Part shown: positions 16,151-24,481 of the stretch, one piece after another
Numbering within the stretch: the stretch's first letter is position 1
Layout: the number at the start of each line of letters is the position of its first letter
From: Flemingiibacterium sp964603455
Lineage (GTDB): Bacteria > Bacillota > Clostridia > Oscillospirales > CAG-272
Assembly: GCA_964603455.1 (NCBI GenBank)
Contig: CAZRVL010000002.1
Coordinates: forward strand, 18,090 to 82,089
DNA length: 64,000 nt
Direction: 5' to 3'
The notes under the pieces: generated by a model
What the model was told of the DNA's origin: nothing
Databases searched by the model: none
The model's input: only the letters and a program-made list of their open reading frames with translations
Program-made: the position numbers and the translations under genes

Positions 16151-18355
16151 ATGTCTATTATATTTGACAGCGAAAAGAAAATTTTTAAGCTTGATACTCC
16201 TTCTTCAAGCTATCTGCTTAAGATCAGTCCTGCCGGCTATCTTTTACACCTTTACTATGGTGCATATGTACCGGACATCGATCTCGATTATCTCAGAAAC
16301 GGACTTCACAATGCGTCATTCAGTGCAAATGTAGCAGAGCCTGAAGAAAATGGTCTCACGCTTGATACAGCACCGCTCGAATATTCCTGCAACGGTATCA
16401 GCGATTTCCGCATTTCCGCATTACAGGTAAGAGGCAAGAACGGAAACGCTTCGACCGACATACGCTATAAGTCTCATCGCATATATTCCGGAAAGCCTGC
16501 TCTCGAAGGACTTCCGGCATCCTATGCAAATACCGATGACGAAGCGGATACACTTGAAATAACCTGCTGTGATGATCTCACCGGAGCAGAGGTAACTCTC
16601 ATATATACTGCTTTCACAAAGCTTGATGCCATCGCACGCAGTACAAGAATAGAAAACAAAGGAAATGTTCCCTTTGAGCTTGAAAGAGCATTCTCGGTAT
16701 GCGTTGATTTCTATGGATATGATTTTGAGCTTCTCAGTCTCCAGGGTCGTTGGGCTAAAGAACGCACTCTCGTAAAGCGTCCGCTCGAACACGGCATTCA
16801 GGGCATACACTCAAAGCGCGGCTCGTCCAGCCACAACAACAATCCGTTTATTGCTCTTGCAAGAAACGGCTACACCGAGGAATCTGGTGAAGTATACGGC
16901 TTCTCGCTGGTATATTCCGGCAACTTCTCGGCAGAAGCTGAGGTAGACTGCATGGATTCCACCCGTGTTATCATGGGTATCAACCACGAGGACTTCAAAT
17001 GGAGACTCGAAGAAGGAGAGACGTTCACAGCACCTGAGGTCGTAATGGTATATTCTGACGGCGGTGTCGGCAAAATGAGCCGTACATATCACAAGCTTTA
17101 CAGAAACAATCTCTGCCGCGGCGAATGGAAGACCAAAAAGCGTCCGATACTCGTAAATAACTGGGAAGGCACATACTTTGATTTCGATGACAACAAGCTT
17201 GTCGCTATAGCAAAGGATGCCGCAGAGCTCGGTATCGAAATGCTCGTAATGGATGACGGTTGGTTCGGTGTCAGAAATTCTGACAACTGCTCGCTCGGAG
17301 ACTGGTTCGTGAACGAAAAGAAGCTCAACGGTGGTATAAAGAGCCTTGTTGACAGAGTAAATGCCCTCGGACTCAAATTCGGTATTTGGTTTGAGCCTGA
17401 GATGATCTCGCCCGACAGCGATCTCTACAGAGCACATCCCGATTGGTGTCTGCACGTTGACGGACGCGGACGTTCCATCGGCCGCAGACAGTATGTACTC
17501 GATATGTCGAGAAAGGATGTCCGCGACAATATATTCGATCAGATGTATGCTGTTCTTTCAAGCGCAAACATCGAATATGTAAAGTGGGATTTCAACCGAA
17601 ATCTGACCGAGGTAGGCAGCGCACTGCTTCCGCCGGAACGTCAGGGAGAGGTCGCTCACAGATATATGCTTGGAGTATATGAGCTGCTCGAAAGACTGCT
17701 CACAGCTTTCCCGAAGCTGCTTCTCGAAGGCTGCTCCGGAGGCGGAGGACGTTTCGATGCCGGAATGCTCTACTACAGCCCACAAATCTGGACTTCGGAT
17801 GACACAGATGCTATCGAGCGTCTTGAAATACAGTACGGCACATCAATAGTATATCCCACATCGAGTATGTCGGCTCATGTATCTGCATCGCCCAACCATC
17901 AGACCGGTCGTTCTTCGAGCTTCAAGACTCGCGGAGATGTAGCTATGGCAGGTGCATTCGGCTATGAGCTCGATCTCACAAAACTGACTGATGAAGAGCG
18001 CGAGCTCGTTAGAAAGCAGGTGGCGGATTATCACAAATATTATGATCTCATTCAGAACGGTGACTACTATCGTCTGATAAACCCGACAGAGGATGTCAAG
18101 AACATCACCTCTGCGGCAGCATGGGAATCGGTATCGGCTGATAAAAAGGAAGTTCTTCTCACATACGTTGTCATGAGAACTCATGTATCCGTAAGTCGCT
18201 ACATCCGTCTGCGCGGTCTCGATCCCAATACGATCTACGTTGACGAAGCTACCGGACGCAAATATTCCGGTGCGCTTCTGATGAATGCGGGACTTAACCT
18301 CACATCGAGCTGGAAAGACGGCGAGAGCAGAGTTTGGCACTTTATCGCAGAATAA
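16151..18355 (+). CDS. Alpha-galactosidase, GH36
   Basis: Hydrolyses terminal alpha-galactosides such as raffinose or galactomannan side chains, by a retaining mechanism. It has an N-terminal beta-sandwich (about 1-320), then the (beta/alpha)8 barrel with MLVMDDGWFG and FGIWFEPEMI. The nucleophile is in YVKWDFNR, and the acid/base lies in the WTSDDTDAIERL segment. A C-terminal beta domain completes it. 734 residues matches clostridial GH36 enzymes. No signal peptide, so it is cytoplasmic. The start at 16151 is chosen because GGAGAG lies just upstream; an ATG at 16139 overlaps that site. Monocistronic, with its own promoter and terminator. Confidence 0.95.
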   Translation: MSIIFDSEKKIFKLDTPSSSYLLKISPAGYLLHLYYGAYVPDIDLDYLRNGLHNASFSANVAEPEENGLTLDTAPLEYSCNGISDFRISALQVRGKNGNASTDIRYKSHRIYSGKPALEGLPASYANTDDEADTLEITCCDDLTGAEVTLIYTAFTKLDAIARSTRIENKGNVPFELERAFSVCVDFYGYDFELLSLQGRWAKERTLVKRPLEHGIQGIHSKRGSSSHNNNPFIALARNGYTEESGEVYGFSLVYSGNFSAEAEVDCMDSTRVIMGINHEDFKWRLEEGETFTAPEVVMVYSDGGVGKMSRTYHKLYRNNLCRGEWKTKKRPILVNNWEGTYFDFDDNKLVAIAKDAAELGIEMLVMDDGWFGVRNSDNCSLGDWFVNEKKLNGGIKSLVDRVNALGLKFGIWFEPEMISPDSDLYRAHPDWCLHVDGRGRSIGRRQYVLDMSRKDVRDNIFDQMYAVLSSANIEYVKWDFNRNLTEVGSALLPPERQGEVAHRYMLGVYELLERLLTAFPKLLLEGCSGGGGRFDAGMLYYSPQIWTSDDTDAIERLEIQYGTSIVYPTSSMSAHVSASPNHQTGRSSSFKTRGDVAMAGAFGYELDLTKLTDEERELVRKQVADYHKYYDLIQNGDYYRLINPTEDVKNITSAAAWESVSADKKEVLLTYVVMRTHVSVSRYIRLRGLDPNTIYVDEATGRKYSGALLMNAGLNLTSSWKDGESRVWHFIAE

Positions 18356-18371
18356 TAATTTTAAAATATCG

Positions 18372-18396
18372 TGGGAGCATCGTCTCGGTGCTCCCA
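18372..18396 (+). terminator. Intrinsic terminator of the alpha-galactosidase gene
   Basis: An 8-bp stem TGGGAGCA/TGCTCCCA with a 9-base loop, followed by TTTATCTTTT. Confidence 0.82.
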
Positions 18397-18561
18397 TTTA
18401 TCTTTTGACATTATTGATATTCAAATATTCATTCAATGATCTATATTATTAAAAATTTACTTTTCAACATAGATTTAACCAAGTCTATGTGCTATAATTA
18501 TATAACAGACCTACTGAATAAAGCTTAAGATCGGGTCTGATAAATTCAATGGAGTATATCA

Positions 18562-19521
18562 ATGCGAACTCTGTATATAAAAGAAAATGATGCAGGTCAG
18601 CGTCTTGACAAATTTCTTTCAAAGGCTGTCAAAGCTCTGCCGAAATCACTAATGTACAAATCGATACGTACAAAAAAGATAAAGGTAAATCGGAAACGCA
18701 CCGAGATAAGCTATATCCTTCAGCCTGGTGATACTGTAGAATTGTTTCTCGCCGAGGAATTTTTCGAATCAAATGCCGCAGAACAATCCTTCATGCGTCT
18801 GACTCCGCACCTTGATATAATATATGAAGACGATAATATAATTTTGCTCGAAAAGCAGCCGGGAATGATAGTTCATTCGGATGATGAAGAAGAGGTAAAC
18901 ACTCTTATATCTCACGTAAAGGCATATCTCTATCGAAAAGGAGAATATGATCCGCATGAAGAACAGTCATTCGCTCCTGCACTTTGCAATCGTATAGACC
19001 GAAATACAGGCGGTATCGTCATTGCGGCAAAAAACGCGATGGCATTGCGTGTGATGAACGAAAAGATCCGAAATGATGAGCTGTCAAAGTTCTATCTTGC
19101 CGCTGTTCATGGAAAATTGCCGCGAAAGTCGGACACGCTTCACGGGTATCTCAAAAAGAATGCCGATGATAATATCGTTGATATAATCTCATCTTCTCGT
19201 CCCGGCTATAAGGAGATAATCACAAAATATCGTGTTGTTGATGAAAAGCGTGATCTATCACTCGTTGAAGTCGAGCTTGTGACCGGACGCACTCATCAGA
19301 TACGTGCTCATTTTTCGTCTATCGGTCATCCTCTGCTCGGCGATGGCAAATACGGCATAAATCGCGAGGACAAAAAGCTCGGCTACAAATTCCAGGCACT
19401 GTACGCATACCGCCTTGTTTTTAAATTCAAGCCCGGTGAAAAGACCGAGCTCGACTATCTAAACGGCAGAAGCTACGAAGCCGACAAATCAAAAATCTGG
19501 TTTTTAAAGGAATTCATCTGA
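18562..19521 (+). CDS. RluA-family pseudouridine synthase
   Basis: Isomerises uridine to pseudouridine in rRNA (RluC/RluD-like). It has an N-terminal S4 RNA-binding domain (about residues 10-70, QRLDKFLSKAVKALPKS), then the catalytic domain. The catalytic aspartate sits in CNRIDRNTGGIVIAAK, and the conserved TGRTHQIRAHFSSIGHPLLGD is present, here split at HFS/SIG. 319 residues is normal. The start has GGAG at the proper distance. A TATAAT with TGTGC extension lies about 70 bases upstream (18491-18496). The exact target uridines cannot be told from sequence. Confidence 0.92.
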   Translation: MRTLYIKENDAGQRLDKFLSKAVKALPKSLMYKSIRTKKIKVNRKRTEISYILQPGDTVELFLAEEFFESNAAEQSFMRLTPHLDIIYEDDNIILLEKQPGMIVHSDDEEEVNTLISHVKAYLYRKGEYDPHEEQSFAPALCNRIDRNTGGIVIAAKNAMALRVMNEKIRNDELSKFYLAAVHGKLPRKSDTLHGYLKKNADDNIVDIISSSRPGYKEIITKYRVVDEKRDLSLVEVELVTGRTHQIRAHFSSIGHPLLGDGKYGINREDKKLGYKFQALYAYRLVFKFKPGEKTELDYLNGRSYEADKSKIWFLKEFI

Positions 19522-19522
19522 A

Positions 19523-20299
19523 ATGAAGGTCACTTTTTTAGCCAGCGACTGCTGGAATCCCGAGCCGGGCAACGATGCCTCGGGAATACTTGTAAATCGA
19601 AAATATCTGTTCGACACAGGTTATGATCTGATCGGGAATTTGAAATCCGCCGGAGTTGAGCCTAATGAGATCGAGCATCTGTTCTTTACTCATATGCACC
19701 ACGACCACTATATCGCGCTGCCGCAGCTGTTATATTGGTATCTACAGACCGGAAAAAAACTTTCAAAACTGCATATATACGGTCCGAAAAAAGCAGTAGA
19801 AAAAATAGTCGATTCAGCACTTGAATTTCTTCAGGTCGGAGAGGACAGACCTTTCTACAATGAAGCTAGTCATCCGACAGTACATGAGATCGAGCCTGGC
19901 GACATGATAGAGCTTTCGGACATTGAGATAGATACGGGAGCATCTCTCCATCCAATCGACTGCATATGCTACAGACTCGAAGAACGAACGAGCAAAAAAG
20001 TCCTCGGCATAACCGGAGACACATTTTACCGCGAAAATATTCCACAGACTCTCCATGACTGCGATATTTTAATACATGAGACCGCGCTTGCAGACTGTCG
20101 CTCGGATATAAACAATCCGCCTCCGTCACTGCATTCAAGCATTGACATATCTTTGCTCACTGCTCGTGAATCGCGTTCAAAACGCCTTTTCGTGATACAT
20201 TTTCCAAAATCAAAGGCAAAGGATGTTTTAAGCACCGCTTCGAGTCTTTCGGATATCGAGGTCGTTTACCCCGAAAGATTTATCGAATATGAAGTATGA
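19523..20299 (+). CDS. Metallo-beta-lactamase-fold hydrolase
   Basis: A 258-residue MBL-fold protein with the metal-binding motif THMHHDHY (H-x-H-x-D-H, about residue 55) and further ligands LGITGDTFY and HETALAD. The fold covers RNase Z-like nucleases and many small-molecule hydrolases. Nothing visible assigns a substrate. It begins one base after the preceding pseudouridine synthase stop, with AAAGGA upstream, so the two are cotranscribed. Ends before a hairpin at 20345. Confidence 0.85.
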   Translation: MKVTFLASDCWNPEPGNDASGILVNRKYLFDTGYDLIGNLKSAGVEPNEIEHLFFTHMHHDHYIALPQLLYWYLQTGKKLSKLHIYGPKKAVEKIVDSALEFLQVGEDRPFYNEASHPTVHEIEPGDMIELSDIEIDTGASLHPIDCICYRLEERTSKKVLGITGDTFYRENIPQTLHDCDILIHETALADCRSDINNPPPSLHSSIDISLLTARESRSKRLFVIHFPKSKAKDVLSTASSLSDIEVVYPERFIEYEV

Positions 20300-20344
20300 T
20301 AAATCTTAATATACCAAAAAGTAAGCTGTGATCGATATTTTCAA

Positions 20345-20374
20345 AGCATACCGTCTTAAAAGAAACGGTATGCT
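20345..20374. terminator. Hairpin terminator after MBL-fold gene
   Basis: 10-bp perfect stem AGCATACCGT (20345-20354) with 20365-20374, followed by TAATTTATATT. The T-tract is imperfect. Confidence 0.6.
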
Positions 20375-20420
20375 TAATTTATATTATTCGCGAACAGTTT
20401 TTACAAATATCACTCTCTGA

Positions 20421-20442
20421 GTTCACAATAGTATGGTATAAT
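20421..20442 (+). promoter_or_regulatory. Extended -10 promoter with conserved upstream block (LTA-synthase-like gene)
   Basis: GTTCACAATAGTATGGTATAAT ends in a consensus TATAAT (20437-20442) with no recognisable -35. Almost the same block occurs at 51178-51198 before the ABC operon (GTTCACAATAGTGTGATATAA then T). The shared bases upstream of the -10 suggest a common activator or operator, or a strong extended -10 type. Confidence 0.55.
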
Positions 20443-20473
20443 TTCAAAGCAAGTCTATTCAGAGGTATTGATA

Positions 20474-22528
20474 GTGAAAAATAAATTTGATATACTTAAT
20501 AAGATCTCATCAGCTTCGTTCAAGTCGATGCTGATGCTAATTACATTTATATCTTTATTTTTAAATTTCGTTCTTGAACTGCTCGGTAGGCATTCATTTA
20601 TAAATGCTCTGCGCTTTCCGTTCGAACATCCAGTGATGTTTCTTTATAACTCACTCATAATATTGTTTACGCTGTCATTTTGTTTGATATTGAAAAAGCG
20701 TTTGACCGCTTTGTTTTTATTGATAGCTGTATGGTTAGGACTCGGAGTCACAAATTTCATACTGCTCGGATACCGTTCTTCACCGCTTTCGGCAATAGAT
20801 TTTACCATTGTAAAAAGTGCGGTCGGACTTTTCACATTATATCTGAGCATTTGGCAGATAACTCTTATTGCCGCCGCTATTCTGCTCTTTATCGTTCTTA
20901 TGGTATTTCTTGTGATCAAATGTCCAAAATCGCGGGTAATATATCATAGATCTCTCACTCTGTCGGCAATACTTGCATTTTCGCTTTTTATCGCAAATAT
21001 TTTTGCTATAAAGATAGATGCGGTAGATTACGGAAATCTTGAGCTTGCAGATGCCTACGGAAATTACGGCTTTGCCTACTGCTTTACAAGAAGTCTGCTG
21101 TCCCAAGGGATCAAACGACCGGATGATTACAGTAGCGATGCACTCAATGCACTCAAAGATTCACTCGCCGAAGATGAGCTTACCGAAGTCCCCGAAACAC
21201 TTCCGGAAGCTTTGGAAAACAACGAAGAAACCATAAAGCCGAATATAATATTCGTTCAGCTTGAATCGTTTTTCGATCTGCGACGTGTGAATTGGATAGA
21301 GACCTCTGAGGAGGTAACTCCGAATTTCAATCGCTTGAAGGATGGCATATCAGGTTATGTGAAAATGGAAAATATCGGAGGCGGAACGGCAAATTCGGAA
21401 TTTGAGATATTGACCGGAATGGATCTCGATCACTTCGGCTTCGGTGAATACCCTTATACAACGATACTCAGCAGCCATCCGTGCGAGAGCATAGCATATG
21501 ATCTCAAAGCCGAGGGCTATTCGACTCATGCACTCCATAATCATACCGCGACATTTTACAACCGTCATCTTGTATACGCTAATCTCGGCTTCGACAGCTT
21601 TACGCCGGCTGAGCTTATGAATGGACTGACCTACAATCCGCTCGGTTGGGAACGCGACGAGATATTGACAGATGAGATAATATCCGCACTTGATTCGAGT
21701 AATGAAAGTGATTTTGTATTCGCGGTCACGGTACAAGGACACGGTAAATATCCCGAAGAGCTTCCTGATGCGGTCGATAACTATCCGGACTACGACCTTG
21801 AATACGATGATAACGATTTTATAACTGTGTCCGGATGTGATGATGAAAAGCGACTGGCACAATTTACATATTATGCAAATCAGCTGCATGAAACGGATGA
21901 GTTCATCGGAGAGCTGATCGCGGAACTTGAAGCACGTGACGAACCATGTGTCGTAGTATTTTACGGTGATCATCTCCCGGCTATCGCACTTGAAGATAAT
22001 GAGCTTGACGGAACATTGTTCGATACGGATTACGCAGTCTGGACGAACACAGAGCTGTTTTCGGATATAACCGAAAATAAGGATTTCGAAGCATATATGC
22101 TTTCGGCATATATTTTGAATATCTGCAATATCGACGGCGGCGACATTTCAAAGCTACACCAAAGCGAACTGAATTCAGGTGAGGATCGCAACGATGAACT
22201 GAAAATACTGGAATATTCTCAGCTTTATGACCCGGACAAATCCCCTGCATACGAAACGGTCGATATGAGCTTCGGAACACATGAGCTTTCGGTTACGAAA
22301 TTTACACGTTCGGAAAACAAAATATATATTTACGGAAGCGGATTCACGGAAAATTGCCTTGTTGAGATCGGCGGAGCTTTGAAAAATACGGTATTCATTT
22401 CACCGGAGAACATATATGTGGAAAACATATATTTCAATGACAAACCTGTCCGCGTGGTCTGGGCTGCCGAGGATAAGACAGAGCTTGCAGCTGTAACTAT
22501 AAGTGCATCGGACGAGTATTTCGAATGA
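20474..22528 (+). CDS. LTA-synthase-family membrane sulfatase/phosphotransferase
   Basis: Predicted to transfer phosphoglycerol-type groups to cell-surface polymers, outside the membrane. About five N-terminal membrane helices (residues 15-190) are followed by an extracellular alkaline-phosphatase-like domain starting KPNIIFVQLESFFD. The catalytic threonine lies in GGGTANSEFEILTG, and metal ligands are expected in YGDHLPA. The last 80 residues (VTKFTRSENKIYIYGSGF...) look like an added beta-sandwich (IPT-like), not usual in LtaS. The GTG at 20474 is preferred over TTG 20468 because AGAGGT sits seven bases before it. No lipoteichoic acid genes are near, so the polymer is unknown. Confidence 0.85.
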   Translation: MKNKFDILNKISSASFKSMLMLITFISLFLNFVLELLGRHSFINALRFPFEHPVMFLYNSLIILFTLSFCLILKKRLTALFLLIAVWLGLGVTNFILLGYRSSPLSAIDFTIVKSAVGLFTLYLSIWQITLIAAAILLFIVLMVFLVIKCPKSRVIYHRSLTLSAILAFSLFIANIFAIKIDAVDYGNLELADAYGNYGFAYCFTRSLLSQGIKRPDDYSSDALNALKDSLAEDELTEVPETLPEALENNEETIKPNIIFVQLESFFDLRRVNWIETSEEVTPNFNRLKDGISGYVKMENIGGGTANSEFEILTGMDLDHFGFGEYPYTTILSSHPCESIAYDLKAEGYSTHALHNHTATFYNRHLVYANLGFDSFTPAELMNGLTYNPLGWERDEILTDEIISALDSSNESDFVFAVTVQGHGKYPEELPDAVDNYPDYDLEYDDNDFITVSGCDDEKRLAQFTYYANQLHETDEFIGELIAELEARDEPCVVVFYGDHLPAIALEDNELDGTLFDTDYAVWTNTELFSDITENKDFEAYMLSAYILNICNIDGGDISKLHQSELNSGEDRNDELKILEYSQLYDPDKSPAYETVDMSFGTHELSVTKFTRSENKIYIYGSGFTENCLVEIGGALKNTVFISPENIYVENIYFNDKPVRVVWAAEDKTELAAVTISASDEYFE

Positions 22529-22557
22529 ATATTGTCGAACGATGTCGAACGACTTTT

Positions 22558-22586
22558 CTTTACTTTTCGACAAATATGTGTTATAA
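22558..22586 (+). promoter_or_regulatory. Promoter of first DUF6514-like gene
   Basis: TTTACT (22558-22563), 17 bases, TATAAT (22581-22586), with an ATATGTGT spacer end. The promoter closely resembles that of the paralogous gene at 36334-36362. Confidence 0.75.
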
Positions 22587-22654
22587 TATTTATAGCCGAT
22601 ACAGCTTCGGCAGAGCCTAATGGCAATAAAAATATTTTCACATATGAATCGAGG

Positions 22655-22969
22655 TTGATCACCATTTATTCACCAACAGACCGTCCGATCGAATACTCAA
22701 CTTTTTTTTCGCGCAAGATGATAAATAACGACACAATCCTGACCGTCCGCGCAGATATGCAGCCGTTTTTGAATGAACACCGCTGCGGTTACTGCATAAC
22801 GGTTCAACTCGAACGGGACGACATTGTGGAATACGAACAGATCAATGATTTTACAGACGATAAAAAAACAGCTGAAAAATTTTTTGATATGCTCACGATC
22901 TGCAATATATTTCCGTGTCATCTAAAGCGCGCCGCCGAAGATTTTTCGACGATATTTTCAAAAGAATGA
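22655..22969 (+). CDS. DUF6514-like small protein, copy 1
   Basis: About 104 residues, paralogous to the protein at 36413-36712. Shared features are a basic FFSRK segment, then VEYEQINDFTDDKKTAEKFF, and the end FPCHLKRAAEDF, matching EYAELDDVTSDRECAEKLF and YPCHLNDIAEDF in the other copy. I recall this as the DUF6514 family of Firmicutes, function unknown. The start is uncertain: no ATG is well placed. TTG 22655, ATC 22658 or ATT 22664 lie behind GAGG (22651-22654). The in-frame ATG at 22532 lies upstream of the promoter and is not used. Confidence 0.7.
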   Translation: MITIYSPTDRPIEYSTFFSRKMINNDTILTVRADMQPFLNEHRCGYCITVQLERDDIVEYEQINDFTDDKKTAEKFFDMLTICNIFPCHLKRAAEDFSTIFSKE

Positions 22970-22977
22970 TCAAAAGC

Positions 22978-23020
22978 AAAGAAGCACAGCTAAAATTTAT
23001 GCTGTGCTTCTTTGTTTTTT
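22978..23020. terminator. Bidirectional terminator between convergent genes
   Basis: A 13-bp perfect stem (22978-22990 with 23001-23013) has an A/T loop and flanking A- and T-rich ends. It serves both the DUF6514-like gene and the minus-strand exonuclease gene. Confidence 0.88.
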
Positions 23021-23025
23021 ACGTA

Positions 23026-24378
23026 TCAAGCTCGATTTTTTGACCTATCTCTGAGTGCGTGATATACCCCGACCGTCACATTTGCATCCGCAAGTGCGCG
23101 GTGTGCCTGAGGCTGCGGAACATCGAGTTGCTTTGCAAGTGCTTCCAGTCCGAGTCCGTCAAGCTTCAGCTTATCTTTGAATTTTTTCGAAAATCTATAT
23201 GTATCAAAATATTGATTTGTCAGAGCGATACCCTCTCGTCTTGCATCACGCTCAAGATATATCAGATCCGAATCCTTTATACCGTGTCCGACTATTATAT
23301 GATCTCCGATAAATTCGCAAAAGCGCCTGACGACCTCTCTTGCCGGCGGTTTGTCTTCAACCATTTCATCGGTTATACCGGTAAGCTCAACTACCGTTGG
23401 AGTTATCCTTCGTCCCGGATTGCAAAGCTCGGAAAATGTCTCGACAACAACACCGTTTTCCACCTTGACCGCTCCGATCTCGGTAATTTCCGGCGGAAGA
23501 TCACCACTTCCGACTCCGAGCGAACCACTGGTCTCAAAATCAAATGCCACAAAGCTGTCAAAATTAGGTTCTCGCCGTTCTGTAGGTCGCCCGGGAATAC
23601 CATTTTCCAGTATTTCAAAATCCGCGCCCATTAGATCGATCTGATCTATTATACGCTCGACATCTATCGCTCTTCCGCTTATCCTTACTGTCTTATATCC
23701 TATAACATTGTCATCACGATGCAGGATCGGCTGAATACCGGAAAGCATATCAAGCCTTTTCTTATATTCGAGAACATTATCGATATTCAATGTTTCCAAA
23801 TATTTTAATATCAGTGCAGACGAATTTTCTTCTTTCCGAAAAGCTGCAATATTCGCCGCCGAATCATTTATTTTATGCTTTATTTCACCGCGGCATTTTT
23901 TTAAGGACATACTCTGCATATCCCAACGTTCATCCCAGAATGCAATACTTGAAATAATCATTTTCCCGATCTCGCCAAGTTCTGCCGCAACAGAATTCGC
24001 ATAATTCATAAGATCACGGCGGCGTTCCTTTTTTAACTCCTCGCTTCGGTATTCGAGAAATTCCTGAACAAGCTCATGCGGATGATCAAGCATATGAAGC
24101 AGCTCAGCGACCTGTCTCTCGGCAGCTATCACAGATTCAAGTGCGATCTTCCCTTTGGCATTTTTCCGTCTCGTATGGAGTACAGCCATAGTCCTTTCAA
24201 GCGATGCTCTGATCTGATTTAAATAGCTTCTGTCTTTTTTGGCTTCCGCATTTGTGTCTACAATATATATAATGTCTCCGAAGCGTTCAAGCTCCTCGGT
24301 AAGCGTTTTTTTCACTTCATCATAATTGACTATCCTCGTCACAGCTTCTTCCTGAGGTGTCAGCTCGATCTGTTTCAT
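23026..24378 (-). CDS. DnaQ-like 3'-5' exonuclease with long helical N-terminal region
   Basis: The C-terminal 170 residues form a DEDDh exonuclease domain: Exo I FVAFDFET, Exo II VGHGIKDSDL, Exo III QAHRALADANV. The family includes the proofreading subunit of DNA polymerase III and PolC exonuclease. The first 270 residues are highly charged and helical, with no domain I recognise. They include alternating Arg/Glu/Lys stretches typical of coiled coil. Such a fusion is not a standard proofreading subunit. A role in RNA or DNA end trimming, or nucleotide signalling, is possible. Monocistronic, with start ATG at 24378 behind AGGATGTGAGAAG. Confidence 0.82.
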   Translation of the reverse strand: MKQIELTPQEEAVTRIVNYDEVKKTLTEELERFGDIIYIVDTNAEAKKDRSYLNQIRASLERTMAVLHTRRKNAKGKIALESVIAAERQVAELLHMLDHPHELVQEFLEYRSEELKKERRRDLMNYANSVAAELGEIGKMIISSIAFWDERWDMQSMSLKKCRGEIKHKINDSAANIAAFRKEENSSALILKYLETLNIDNVLEYKKRLDMLSGIQPILHRDDNVIGYKTVRISGRAIDVERIIDQIDLMGADFEILENGIPGRPTERREPNFDSFVAFDFETSGSLGVGSGDLPPEITEIGAVKVENGVVVETFSELCNPGRRITPTVVELTGITDEMVEDKPPAREVVRRFCEFIGDHIIVGHGIKDSDLIYLERDARREGIALTNQYFDTYRFSKKFKDKLKLDGLGLEALAKQLDVPQPQAHRALADANVTVGVYHALRDRSKNRA

Positions 24379-24481
24379 CTTCTCACATCCTGATAAATTT
24401 TACATATGACATATTCTCAAAAAATTCGAACACATCTTTTTTATTATACCATATCCGTGGGAAGTTTGCAATAGGAATATG

